Made by a program: the position numbers and the translations under genes. From NCBI GenBank assembly GCA_046735355.1, contig JBKPTC010000120.1, positions 1 to 51,261 of the forward strand: 51,261 bases of DNA, read 5' to 3'. This document shows, piece by piece, positions 24,061 through 30,707 of the stretch (the stretch's first letter is position 1; each line of letters starts with the position of its first letter). This DNA comes from DATAEU01 sp046735355 (GTDB taxonomy: Bacteria; Actinomycetota; UBA4738; HRBIN12). The notes beneath the pieces are model-generated. The model was not told where the DNA came from. It made no database searches and was given only the letters and a program-made list of their open reading frames with translations.

Positions 24061-24789
24061 TCAGCCGCCGAGGACGGGCGTGGCTTTCACCGCCCATGTG
24101 ACGACGCCGGCTCCGACGCCGAGAACGCGCGTGCGGACGCGTCGCATCCCGGCGTCCTGCCACCATCGCACCTGCGTCGCGAGTGGGAAGCGCCGCTCGA
24201 ACTCGGCGACGCTCGGACCGAGGAATCGGCCCGTCTTGAACCACGCCGGCGAGACCAACCACCCCACGGTGGGCAGAACGGCGCGGGTGTATCCGCGCCA
24301 TCCGAGTCGCAGCCACGGATCGTCGGGAACATGGAACTCCAGCGACGCCATGACGCCGCCGGGTCGCAGGACGCGCGCGAGCTCCGCCACGGTCGCCGCC
24401 GGATCGTCGACGTACCGGAGGAGGTACGTGAACGTCACCGCGTCGAACGTCTCGTCAAGGAACGGCAGGCGCTCGGCCCGGCCGCGCACGAACCGGATCC
24501 GCTCCGCGAGCGCGGAGGCCTCGATCGCCCTCGCGCCGTGCCGCAGCATGTCCTCGCTCTGGTCGAGGCCGGCGACGCGGACGTTCCGTTGCGCGAGCTG
24601 CCGCGCGACCAGTCCCGTACCGGTGGCGACGTCGAGAACCCACGACCCGGGGATCGCGTTGACGCGCGAGACGAGGAACCGCCGCCACATCGGGTCCTGC
24701 CCGAGCGACAGCACGGCGCCCATGCGGTCGTACTCGGGGGCGATCCCGGCGAAGACGGCTCCGGCGAAGCGGTTGCGTCGGCTCTCGAT
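24061..24789 (-). CDS. UbiE/MenG-type methyltransferase with probable ATC start
   Basis: SAM-dependent C-methyltransferase of the UbiE/COQ5 type, used in menaquinone or ubiquinone synthesis. Motif I VLDVATGTGLVARQLA, then VAGLDQSEDML, LPFLDETFDAVTFTYLLRYVDD, and the ELARVLRPGGVMASLEF block. Family homology begins upstream of the first ATG (24723): NRFAGAVFAGIAPEYDRM precedes GAVLSLGQDPMWRR. Between the in-frame TAG at 24801 and that ATG there is no ATG, GTG, TTG or CTG. The ATC at 24789 is 6 nt after TAGGCT, where a leaderless start would be, giving 242 residues, close to E. coli UbiE (251). ATG to ATC mutation, true ATC initiation or a sequence error are the options. The product is probably functional downstream. 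Confidence 0.75.
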   Translation of the reverse strand: MESRRNRFAGAVFAGIAPEYDRMGAVLSLGQDPMWRRFLVSRVNAIPGSWVLDVATGTGLVARQLAQRNVRVAGLDQSEDMLRHGARAIEASALAERIRFVRGRAERLPFLDETFDAVTFTYLLRYVDDPAATVAELARVLRPGGVMASLEFHVPDDPWLRLGWRGYTRAVLPTVGWLVSPAWFKTGRFLGPSVAEFERRFPLATQVRWWQDAGMRRVRTRVLGVGAGVVTWAVKATPVLGG

Positions 24790-24795
24790 CCGGTG

Positions 24796-24801
24796 AGCCT
24801 A
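24796..24801 (-). promoter_or_regulatory. -10 box TAGGCT sharing the HAD gene stop codon
   Basis: Minus-strand TAGGCT begins with the TAG stop of the HAD pseudogene and lies 6 nt upstream of the in-frame ATC codon of the ubiE-type gene. Confidence 0.4.
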
Positions 24802-25573
24802 CGACGAGGCGATTAGATCGGGCAGGTCCGCGATCGACGCGATGTCGTGATCCGGGCGGCCGCCCGCGCGCTCGAGGTCGGCCGGCGTGAACTTGCCCGT
24901 GCGAACCAGCACCCCGATCAATCCGGACGCCTGCGCTCCGAGGACATCGTTCACGACGTCGTCGCCGACCATGGCGGTGCTCGCGGGATCGGTGCCGAGC
25001 ATCGAGACCGCCTCGGCGAAGAACACCGGCGACGGCCCCGCAGACCGTCGCCTCGACGCCGGCGGCGCGCTCGAGGCCGGCAAGGTATGCGCCGGCGTCG
25101 AGCTACAGCCCCGCGTCCGTCCGCCAGTACAGGTTCTCGTGCATCGCGACGAGCCGAGCGCCGTCGGTCAGCATCCCGAACACGTCGTTCATGGCGGCGT
25201 ACGTGAAGTCGTCCGACGCGCCACCGAGCACGACGACGTCGACCGGTCGCTCGTCGACGAGACACACGTCGCCGAGGTCCTCGCGGGGGTCGCCGTCGGA
25301 CAAGAGGAACACCCTCTCGCCGGCGTGGTGCCGCCGCAGGTACGACGCCGTTCCGACGACGGCCGTCACGATCTCGTCGGGCTCGAGACGCAAGCCGGCA
25401 TCGGACAGGGTTCGCGCGAAGGCGACACGCGTGTGGGTGGTCGTGTTCGACACGACGAGAAACGGAACGCCATCGGAGCGCAGCCGCTCGAGGGCCTCGA
25501 TCGCGCCCGTAAACGGTCTCCAGGACGTCGCGAGCACGCCGTCCATGTCGAGCAGCACGCCCTCGATCGCCAC
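24799..25573 (-). pseudogene. Broken HAD-IIA (NagD-like) phosphatase gene
   Basis: The 5' part (25573-25106, starting GTG 8 nt after TAGACT) encodes motif I LLDMDGVLATSW, motif II FLVVSNTT and continues to HENLYWRTDAGL. An amber TAG at 25103-25105 then stands where the family has Gln before LDAGAYLAGLERAAG, which continues in the same frame. Near 25035-25041 the frame shifts: the DNA reads GGGGCCG where GGGAAGCCG would give GKPSPVFF, so two bases are missing and the conserved motif III lysine with them. In the new frame the rest is intact through motif IV AMVGDDVVNDVLG to HDIASIADLPDLIASS. Two separate lesions make a recent pseudogene likely; assembly errors are the alternative. Confidence 0.8.
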
Positions 25574-25581
25574 GGAGGCGG

Positions 25582-25587
25582 AGTCTA
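25582..25587 (-). promoter_or_regulatory. -10 box TAGACT sharing the oxygenase stop codon
   Basis: Minus-strand TAGACT begins with the TAG stop of the DUF2236 gene and lies 8 nt before the GTG of the HAD gene at 25573. Confidence 0.4.
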
Positions 25588-26478
25588 GCCCTCGGCCGTC
25601 CCCGCCCCGATGCTTCGCGCGTCGTCGAGCCGGATCCCCGCCTGCCGGCGGGCTCGCTCCGTGAGGCCGCCCACGCGCCCGGTGCGTGTCGCGAGCCAAT
25701 CCTGATAGGGGGCGATGTACCGGTAGCGCGCCGGCAGCAGCGGCCGCGTCGCGCGGAGCGCGGCGAACGTCGACCGCATCGCCGCGCGCCGCGCGGCGGT
25801 CATCTCGAACCCGTACTGCTCGCGGACGGACGCCGGCAGCGTCGCGAACGCGAGCTTCGAGACGAGACCGAGCACCGGCCGCCACTCCGCCTCGGGCGGC
25901 GGGTCCGCGAACAAGCGGGCGACGCGCCGCGCCGAGTCGGTCACCAACAGGTCGCCGCGGCGCACGACGTCGTCGAGGTACGCGCGCAGATCGGCCACGG
26001 TCTCCGGGATGATCTCGCGCGGAACGAGGACGAGCTCGGCGGCGAGCTTCTGCTCGTCGTGGAAGCGCTGTCGTCCGTCCTCGTCGAGCGCACCGACGGT
26101 CAGCGCCTCGAACCGGAGCGCACTGTCGACGAGACACGCGTGGACGTACAGGAGCAGGTCCGGATCGAGCGCGTCGTACGGCCTTCCGGTCACATCGTCG
26201 ATGCCGTGGATGCGGGCGTGGATGTCGTTGATCCGCTGGGCGGCCGCCCGCGCCTCTGCGCGGGTTCCGAACGTCAGTGTGTACGTCAGCATCAGCGTCC
26301 GCTGCAGACGTCGCCACGGATTCCGCTCGTAGAAGCCCGTCTCGCGAGCACCGGCGATCACGAGCGGATGCGCCGCCTGCAGCAGCAGCGCTCGGGCTCC
26401 ACCGAACAGCACCGTGACCTCGCGGTGAACACGCCACGACACGCTGCCGGGGCCGAAGTATCCGAGATCGTCGGACAT
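25585..26478 (-). CDS. MpaB/DUF2236-family oxygenase
   Basis: A 297-residue protein of the family that includes latex-clearing protein and the fungal MpaB oxygenase, b-type haem or iron enzymes that cleave hydrophobic substrates. The start GPGSVSWRVHREVTVLFGG and QAAHPLVIAG are typical. Candidate metal or haem ligands are H37, H87 and H91 in NDIHARIHG, and H113 in YVHACLVDS. No signal peptide is visible, so it is probably cytoplasmic. The substrate is unknown. Start: ATG at 26478, 6 nt after a TACAGT box at 26485-26490. The next gene (HAD) follows 12 nt downstream. Confidence 0.87.
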   Translation of the reverse strand: MSDDLGYFGPGSVSWRVHREVTVLFGGARALLLQAAHPLVIAGARETGFYERNPWRRLQRTLMLTYTLTFGTRAEARAAAQRINDIHARIHGIDDVTGRPYDALDPDLLLYVHACLVDSALRFEALTVGALDEDGRQRFHDEQKLAAELVLVPREIIPETVADLRAYLDDVVRRGDLLVTDSARRVARLFADPPPEAEWRPVLGLVSKLAFATLPASVREQYGFEMTAARRAAMRSTFAALRATRPLLPARYRYIAPYQDWLATRTGRVGGLTERARRQAGIRLDDARSIGAGTAEG

Positions 26479-26484
26479 GCATCC

Positions 26485-26490
26485 ACTGTA
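26485..26490 (-). promoter_or_regulatory. -10 box TACAGT of the oxygenase gene
   Basis: Minus-strand TACAGT, 6 nt before the ATG at 26478. It is just downstream of the hairpin that follows the helicase gene. Confidence 0.45.
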
Positions 26491-26493
26491 CGG

Positions 26494-26521
26494 GCGCGGG
26501 TCGCGAAGGATGACCCCGCGC
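26494..26521 (-). terminator. Hairpin after the NERD-helicase gene
   Basis: GCGCGGGTC pairs with GACCCCGCGC (one bulged C), a 9-bp stem with a 9-nt loop, directly behind the TAG stop of the helicase gene. No U-tract is present, so the strength is uncertain. Confidence 0.5.
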
Positions 26522-28188
26522 TACGGACCCGCGACGCCGGTCAGCTCGCGTAGCTTCCGAGCGACCGGCTCGACGGCGAGCACGATCAGATGGTTCCGCG
26601 CGCGCGAGCCGCCGACGTACAGGTATGGCGCGATCTCGTCCAGGTCGCGGTCGCCGAGCTCGGCGAGGATGACGACCGGCCGTTCGAGCCCCTTGAACCC
26701 GTGGACGCTCGCCGCGAGCACGGTTCCGCGCTCGACCCGATCGGACAGCCGGAACCCGTCGATCCGGTCGCGCGCGCGCAGGCGGCTCTTGTCTTTTCCG
26801 GCCGGCGTCAGGACGACGATGTCCTCGAGTGGCACCTCCTCCCCCTCCACCAGGTTCCGAAGGACGACGGCCAACAGATGCGCGAGATCGTCGTCGTCGC
26901 GGTATCCGAGGATCTCGGGCGGCCGGCCGGGCGGACCTTTCGATGTGGGCTTCTCGGCCCCGGCGTAGAACACGGACACGAAGTCGTGGATCGCCGCGGT
27001 GTTCCGGAGGTTCGCCGCCAGCGGCGGGATCGTCGTCTCCTCGTCCGAGATCGGAAGCTTCCCGCCGTAGAGGTTCTGGTTGTCGTCGGCGAACAGGTAC
27101 AGCATGCCGTCGTCGGGCCGGCGGTGTAGGGACAGCAGCGACGGCCACCACCACTCGCGGAAGTCCTGCGCCTCGTCGACGACCATCGCGTCGTACCGCG
27201 GGCCCAGCCTGCCTCCCGCCTCGGCCAGCAGTGCCGGAAGCTCCCGCTCGAAGTACGGAGAGCCCGGATCGACCGGACCGGCCGGGACCGTCAGGTCCGC
27301 CTCGCGCACGACACGTGCGGCCAGGTCGTGGAAGTGCGCGACGTCGAGGTTCGGGACGCCGTCCGTCGACGTCCGCAGGTACTCCGCGAGTCGCTTGTTG
27401 AAGCACGTGAGAAGCGTCGAGGATCCCGAATCCGCCAGGCGGCGCGCGAGCTGGATCGCGAGCAACGTCTTGCCCGACCCGGCCGGTCCGGTCACGACGG
27501 CGCGCTCGCGATGTGCGATGAACGCCAGGACCCACGCCTGATCGTCGGTGAGCTCGACGACCTTCCGGTCCTCCTGATCGAACTCGATCCGGAGCGGCGC
27601 GCGGATCTCGACCTTGAACCCCAGCGCCCGGGCGAGCCGATCCATGCCCTCGGCGCCGAACGTCCTTCCCGGGCGACGCCAGTACGCCATGACCTCGGCG
27701 ATGCGCTCGGCCAGGCGTTCCATGTCGCCCCGGTCGAGCACCACCTCGTGCGGCGCTGCGGGATGGGCGTCGGCGTCGTACGTGCCGTCGGGAAGCGCGA
27801 CGCCGTATCCGTAGGAGGGCATCCACCTGGACCATCCCTCTTGCGCCGACAGGATCTCCTTCAGCGAATGCATCTCGTCGCGCGCTTGGTGGAAGGGGTC
27901 CTCGTCCATCTCGTGTCCACCCGATCGACCGTGTTGCGTCCAACGACGCGTCGCGGGCTCGTAGGAAAGGCGGCCGCCCTTGGCCTCGAGGACCAGGACG
28001 CCGTCGACGGGATGCGCCACGATGAAGTCGGCCTCTCCCTCGTTCGGACCGCGCTTGCCGGCGAGCACCCAGTCGACGCTGTGGTACACGACGTATTCGG
28101 GTGCGAGCTGTTCCAGGAATCCCTCGTAGAGGCGGCGCTCGGCCGAGCTGTCGGTCGGAAGCATCGGGAACGGAACCATCCGCGCCAC
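26521..28188 (-). CDS. NERD nuclease-like domain fused to SF1 helicase
   Basis: 555 residues. The N-terminal half (about 15-125) is a NERD-type nuclease-related domain with EADFIVAHPVDGVLVLEAKGG, where the D and ExK pattern matches a restriction-type active site. The C-terminal half is a UvrD/Rep-like motor: Walker A VTGPAGSGKT with K240, Walker B VVDEAQDF, ADDNQNLYGG, LAANLRNTAAIHDFV, and SVHGFKGLERPVVILAE near the end, with VGGSRARNHLIVL as the last motif. Such proteins are linked to DNA repair or defence, but the exact role is not known. Start: GTG at 28188, 6 nt after TAGAGT. No partner methylase or restriction subunit is adjacent, so a defence role is only a possibility. Confidence 0.88.
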   Translation of the reverse strand: MARMVPFPMLPTDSSAERRLYEGFLEQLAPEYVVYHSVDWVLAGKRGPNEGEADFIVAHPVDGVLVLEAKGGRLSYEPATRRWTQHGRSGGHEMDEDPFHQARDEMHSLKEILSAQEGWSRWMPSYGYGVALPDGTYDADAHPAAPHEVVLDRGDMERLAERIAEVMAYWRRPGRTFGAEGMDRLARALGFKVEIRAPLRIEFDQEDRKVVELTDDQAWVLAFIAHRERAVVTGPAGSGKTLLAIQLARRLADSGSSTLLTCFNKRLAEYLRTSTDGVPNLDVAHFHDLAARVVREADLTVPAGPVDPGSPYFERELPALLAEAGGRLGPRYDAMVVDEAQDFREWWWPSLLSLHRRPDDGMLYLFADDNQNLYGGKLPISDEETTIPPLAANLRNTAAIHDFVSVFYAGAEKPTSKGPPGRPPEILGYRDDDDLAHLLAVVLRNLVEGEEVPLEDIVVLTPAGKDKSRLRARDRIDGFRLSDRVERGTVLAASVHGFKGLERPVVILAELGDRDLDEIAPYLYVGGSRARNHLIVLAVEPVARKLRELTGVAGP

Positions 28189-28194
28189 GGCCGG

Positions 28195-28200
28195 ACTCTA
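28195..28200 (-). promoter_or_regulatory. -10 box TAGAGT of the NERD-helicase gene
   Basis: Minus-strand TAGAGT, 6 nt before the GTG at 28188; a leaderless-type start. Confidence 0.5.
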
Positions 28201-28265
28201 CCGGCGTCCGCCCGCGCGGGCTTTCACGCCGCTAGGCGGCGCGATAGGGTCCCACGCACTTCCTC

Positions 28266-28925
28266 ATGACCCTGTTCTTCGGCGTCATCGTGCTCGCGGT
28301 CGTGGCCGGCCTCGCGGCCGGTGGATCGCTCACGCGGTTCGGGCACCTTCGGCTTCGTTGGTGGGCGCTCGCACCGATCGGATTCGCGCTGCAGGGTGTC
28401 CCGCTGCCGGACGGTCGCCACGGCGGCGATCTCGTGATCCGGATGATCGTGTTCGGAACGTCGTTCGCGCTCGTGATCGCCTTCGCCCTTCGGAACCGCG
28501 CCTTGGCGGGGGTGCCGCTCATCGTCGTCGGCCTGTTCCTCAACGGGCTTGTCGTAACGGCCAACGGCGGGATGCCCGTGTCGCGCGAGGCGCTCGAGCG
28601 TTCGGGTCAGCACGACGTGCTGAAGCTCCTGCTCGCGGACGAGGGGGCCAAGCACCATCTGCTCGATCCGGACGAAGACGTTCTGACGCCGCTCGGGGAC
28701 GTGATCGCGATCCCGCCGCCGATCGCTCAGGTGGTGAGCATCGGAGACGTGTTCGTGTATGCGGGCCTCGTCTGGTTGATCGTGGCCGTCATGCGAGGGC
28801 AGACTGCCGAGCCTGATCCCGATCCGGAGCGGGAGTCGTACCGGGGACGGCACCGGCGCCCGCTGCGGCCGAGCCATTCTGCGACGGCTCCGGCTCCAGC
28901 CAGGACGTCGGGAACCGAACCCTGA
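28266..28925 (+). CDS. DUF5317-like membrane protein
   Basis: 219 residues with four to five hydrophobic segments: 3-22, 32-45, 55-75, 82-100 and 156-176. The motif VTANGGMPVSREAL after the fourth segment and LLADEGAKHHLLDPDEDVLTPLGDVIAIPPPIAQVVSIGDVFVYAG (read in parts) are characteristic of DUF5317. Function is unknown. The last 45 residues are proline, arginine and serine rich and lie antisense to the end of the sensor kinase gene. Start: ATG at 28266; a TAGGGT box at 28245-28250 would give a transcript with a leader of about 9 nt. An inverted repeat (GCCCGCGCGGGC, 28210-28221) lies in the divergent region shared with the helicase promoter. Confidence 0.8.
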   Translation: MTLFFGVIVLAVVAGLAAGGSLTRFGHLRLRWWALAPIGFALQGVPLPDGRHGGDLVIRMIVFGTSFALVIAFALRNRALAGVPLIVVGLFLNGLVVTANGGMPVSREALERSGQHDVLKLLLADEGAKHHLLDPDEDVLTPLGDVIAIPPPIAQVVSIGDVFVYAGLVWLIVAVMRGQTAEPDPDPERESYRGRHRRPLRPSHSATAPAPARTSGTEP

Positions 28926-30288
28926 CCGTCGTTCCCTCACCCTCCGCGCTGTCGATGTCGAACGAGCCGCCACCGACGCGCGCGCGCTCGCGCATCATCG
29001 TCAGACCGAAGTGACCCTCGGGCCCCGGCGCGTCGGCGTCGAAGCCGGCTCCGTCGTCGCGGAGGACGAAGTCGACGAAGTCACCGTCTCGCTTCACCGT
29101 CAGCCAGACGTTCGTCGCGTGCGCGTGTTTGAGCGCGTTCATCACGCCCTCGCGCGCGATGTGGTACACGAGCAAGGCGATCGGCGGCGGCAGCTCCACC
29201 TCGTCGATGTCCGTGTGGAAGTCGACGTCTGCGTCGCGCGCCGTCTCGAGGATGAAGCTCTGAAGCGAGTCCGCCAGGCCGGCACGCCCGAGCGGTGATC
29301 TGTGCAGATCTCGAATGAGCGCCCGGATACGATCCGACGTCCGAGCCTTCGTGTCCTTGATCTCCTCGAGCGTCTGCTCGGTCTCGTCGAGCTTGCCCGA
29401 CGCCAGATGCCGTCGCGCGATGTCGACTTGGAGTGAAAGCTTGAACAGGAGCTGCGCGAGATCGTCGTGCAGGTATGCGGCGATCTTCTCCCGCTCGTCC
29501 TGCCGTTCCTCAGCCATCCTGTTCGACAATGCGCGGAGTACCTGCTCACGGTCCTGGAGTTCCTTATGTGCTTCCTCGAGTGCACGATTTCGGAAGAACA
29601 TCTGCCGGGCCAGAAGCACGGGCAATACAAGAACTGGAACTGACCAGAACGTGACAGCGATATAGAACTTCCCCAGAGCCAGCCCAAATACCGCGAGGCC
29701 AAAGTAACTGATGACGAACTCGCTAAGCCGTCCGACACGCAATTCCTTGACCACGCGCGGTATAGCCATCCTGTAGATGATGCTGGCGCCGATGGCAACG
29801 ATCGACGTATTGACGAGATAGTCGACCGCCGAGGCAAGTGACGCACCGATGATCGCAATCGCCGGCGGCGACGTCCGGATATCAGCGACCAAATGGAACG
29901 TCGCGCTCGCAGCGAGGACCGAGAGAGCAACCTGACTGCGATTGAACAGCGCTCGGAAGAAGCTGACTTCCCTTCGCAATTCCCGCGGATCAGACGCAGC
30001 CAGAAAGGCGACAAGACCAGCAGCCCCCGGTTCATACAGGAAGGCGACGACCATCAAGAGCGGAAATCCGATGCTGATGTGAGTGCTGCGCCACATCGGG
30101 ACCGGGATCAACTCGACCGCTGCGATGATCGCTACCCACGCGGCGAGTTCTGCGCTCACGTGGCCGCGCGACACCACGGTGGGATCTCGCGCAATGGACG
30201 TCAGGATCAGCCCGAGCGCAAGCGTGGAAACGCAAGTCTCGAGCACTCGGATGCGCACGTCTCTTGAATGCCTTTCTCGCATACCCAT
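28789..30288 (-). CDS. NarL-type sensor histidine kinase 1 (membrane sensor)
   Basis: 499 residues. The N-terminal 225 residues have about seven hydrophobic segments with SDPRELRREVSFFRALFNRSQVA between them, a MASE-like integral sensor. After a short coiled segment comes a HisKA_3 domain with phospho-acceptor H274 in AAYLHDDLAQLLFKLSLQ, then a HATPase domain with DDGAGFDAD and HFGLTMMRERARVGGG. A proline- and alanine-rich tail (about 45 residues) overlaps the DUF5317 gene. No response regulator gene is adjacent. Start: ATG at 30288 is 8 nt after a TAACGT box at 30297-30302, so leaderless; an ATG two codons later (30282) is the alternative. Sensor codons are lower in GC (33 of 60 in row 29701). 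Confidence 0.88.
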   Translation of the reverse strand: MGMRERHSRDVRIRVLETCVSTLALGLILTSIARDPTVVSRGHVSAELAAWVAIIAAVELIPVPMWRSTHISIGFPLLMVVAFLYEPGAAGLVAFLAASDPRELRREVSFFRALFNRSQVALSVLAASATFHLVADIRTSPPAIAIIGASLASAVDYLVNTSIVAIGASIIYRMAIPRVVKELRVGRLSEFVISYFGLAVFGLALGKFYIAVTFWSVPVLVLPVLLARQMFFRNRALEEAHKELQDREQVLRALSNRMAEERQDEREKIAAYLHDDLAQLLFKLSLQVDIARRHLASGKLDETEQTLEEIKDTKARTSDRIRALIRDLHRSPLGRAGLADSLQSFILETARDADVDFHTDIDEVELPPPIALLVYHIAREGVMNALKHAHATNVWLTVKRDGDFVDFVLRDDGAGFDADAPGPEGHFGLTMMRERARVGGGSFDIDSAEGEGTTVRVRFPTSWLEPEPSQNGSAAAGAGAVPGTTPAPDRDQARQSALA

Positions 30289-30487
30289 CGATAGTGACGT
30301 TATCCGACGCGGAGAGGAACCACCCCGGTGGGGTAGTCGCTGGGCTACGGCAATCGATGTAGTCCGGATTACGGGTTGTCGGCCGGACGGGGGACCCCCG
30401 ATAGTGACGCCGAGATATCCCCTGGTTTGGGGGGCAAGGGGAACCGTGCCCGATGGCTTTCGGCCGAGGCCCAGGAAGGAGGAGAAA
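30289..30487 (+). promoter_or_regulatory. Divergent control region and structured leader of the 27-codon gene
   Basis: CGATAGTGACG occurs twice in direct orientation, at 30289-30299 and 30399-30409, exactly 110 nt apart. The second copy lies within a possible promoter, TTGTCG at 30376-30381 and GATAGT at 30400-30405 with an 18-nt spacer, giving a leader of about 75 nt. The leader can form CCCC-TGGTTT-GGGG (30419-30432), GGGCA/TGCCC (30432-30451) and a small hairpin around 30455-30466. Upstream is a hairpin ACCCC-GGT-GGGGT at 30322-30334. The minus-strand box TAACGT for kinase 1 is at 30297-30302. No known riboswitch consensus was recognised. Confidence 0.45.
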
Positions 30488-30571
30488 ATGAAGCTGATCA
30501 AGCGACTCGCGATCGCCGCTGGATCGCTCGCCGCCCTGGTGCTCGCCGGCGGGGCGCATATCCGCCTTTAG
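30488..30571 (+). CDS. 27-residue membrane or secreted peptide
   Basis: A 28-codon gene (27 residues and stop) beginning MKLIKRLAIAAG and ending GGAHIRL. A basic n-region with three positive charges, a single hydrophobic stretch of about 15 residues, and a short polar tail are visible: either a signal peptide with almost no cargo or a one-span membrane peptide. Start: ATG at 30488 has AAGGAGGAG 4-12 nt upstream, the best RBS in this region. Two consecutive TAG stops end it, and a 12-bp hairpin terminator follows 23 nt later. It sits between two paralogous sensor kinases, like a ligand or a small regulator such as MgrB for PhoQ (inference). A hydrophobic toxin or leader peptide are alternatives. 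No homologue is recognised. Confidence 0.65.
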   Translation: MKLIKRLAIAAGSLAALVLAGGAHIRL

Positions 30572-30594
30572 TAGCGAGATCCGCAAGCTTCCTC

Positions 30595-30624
30595 ACAGAC
30601 CCCGGACTCAGCTCCGGGGTCTGT
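30595..30624. terminator. Strong hairpin terminator between peptide gene and kinase 2
   Basis: Perfect 12-bp stem ACAGACCCCGGA / TCCGGGGTCTGT with a CTCAGC loop, followed on the plus strand by CCCTTT. It lies after the peptide gene and also downstream of the converging kinase 2, so it may act in both directions. Confidence 0.8.
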
Positions 30625-30707
30625 CCCTTTCTGCGGACGTGTCACGGCCCCGGGTTCTGACGCTGGGCCAACCCTGTTGGCCGAATGCCCACGGCATAGC
30701 TTGCGGT

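Noticed and set aside
24723..24723. ATG at 24723 as the start of the ubiE-type gene
   Set aside because: Would drop 22 upstream residues with family homology (IAPEYDRM) and has neither a box at leaderless distance nor a Shine-Dalgarno sequence.
25103..25105. Amber TAG in the HAD gene as sign of stop codon recoding to Gln
   Set aside because: TAG ends many intact genes here (dppB, dppF, DUF72, BNR and others), and a nearby frameshift must be explained anyway.
25106..27943. Very long minus-strand frame of about 940 codons across the HAD, DUF2236 and NERD genes
   Set aside because: High GC opens unused frames; only its last 156 codons have a family (HAD), and the rest lies within other genes.
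30400..30487. Leader as cyclic-di-GMP, ydaO or glycine riboswitch
   Set aside because: Conserved core bases of these classes could not be matched by eye; left as an unassigned structured leader.
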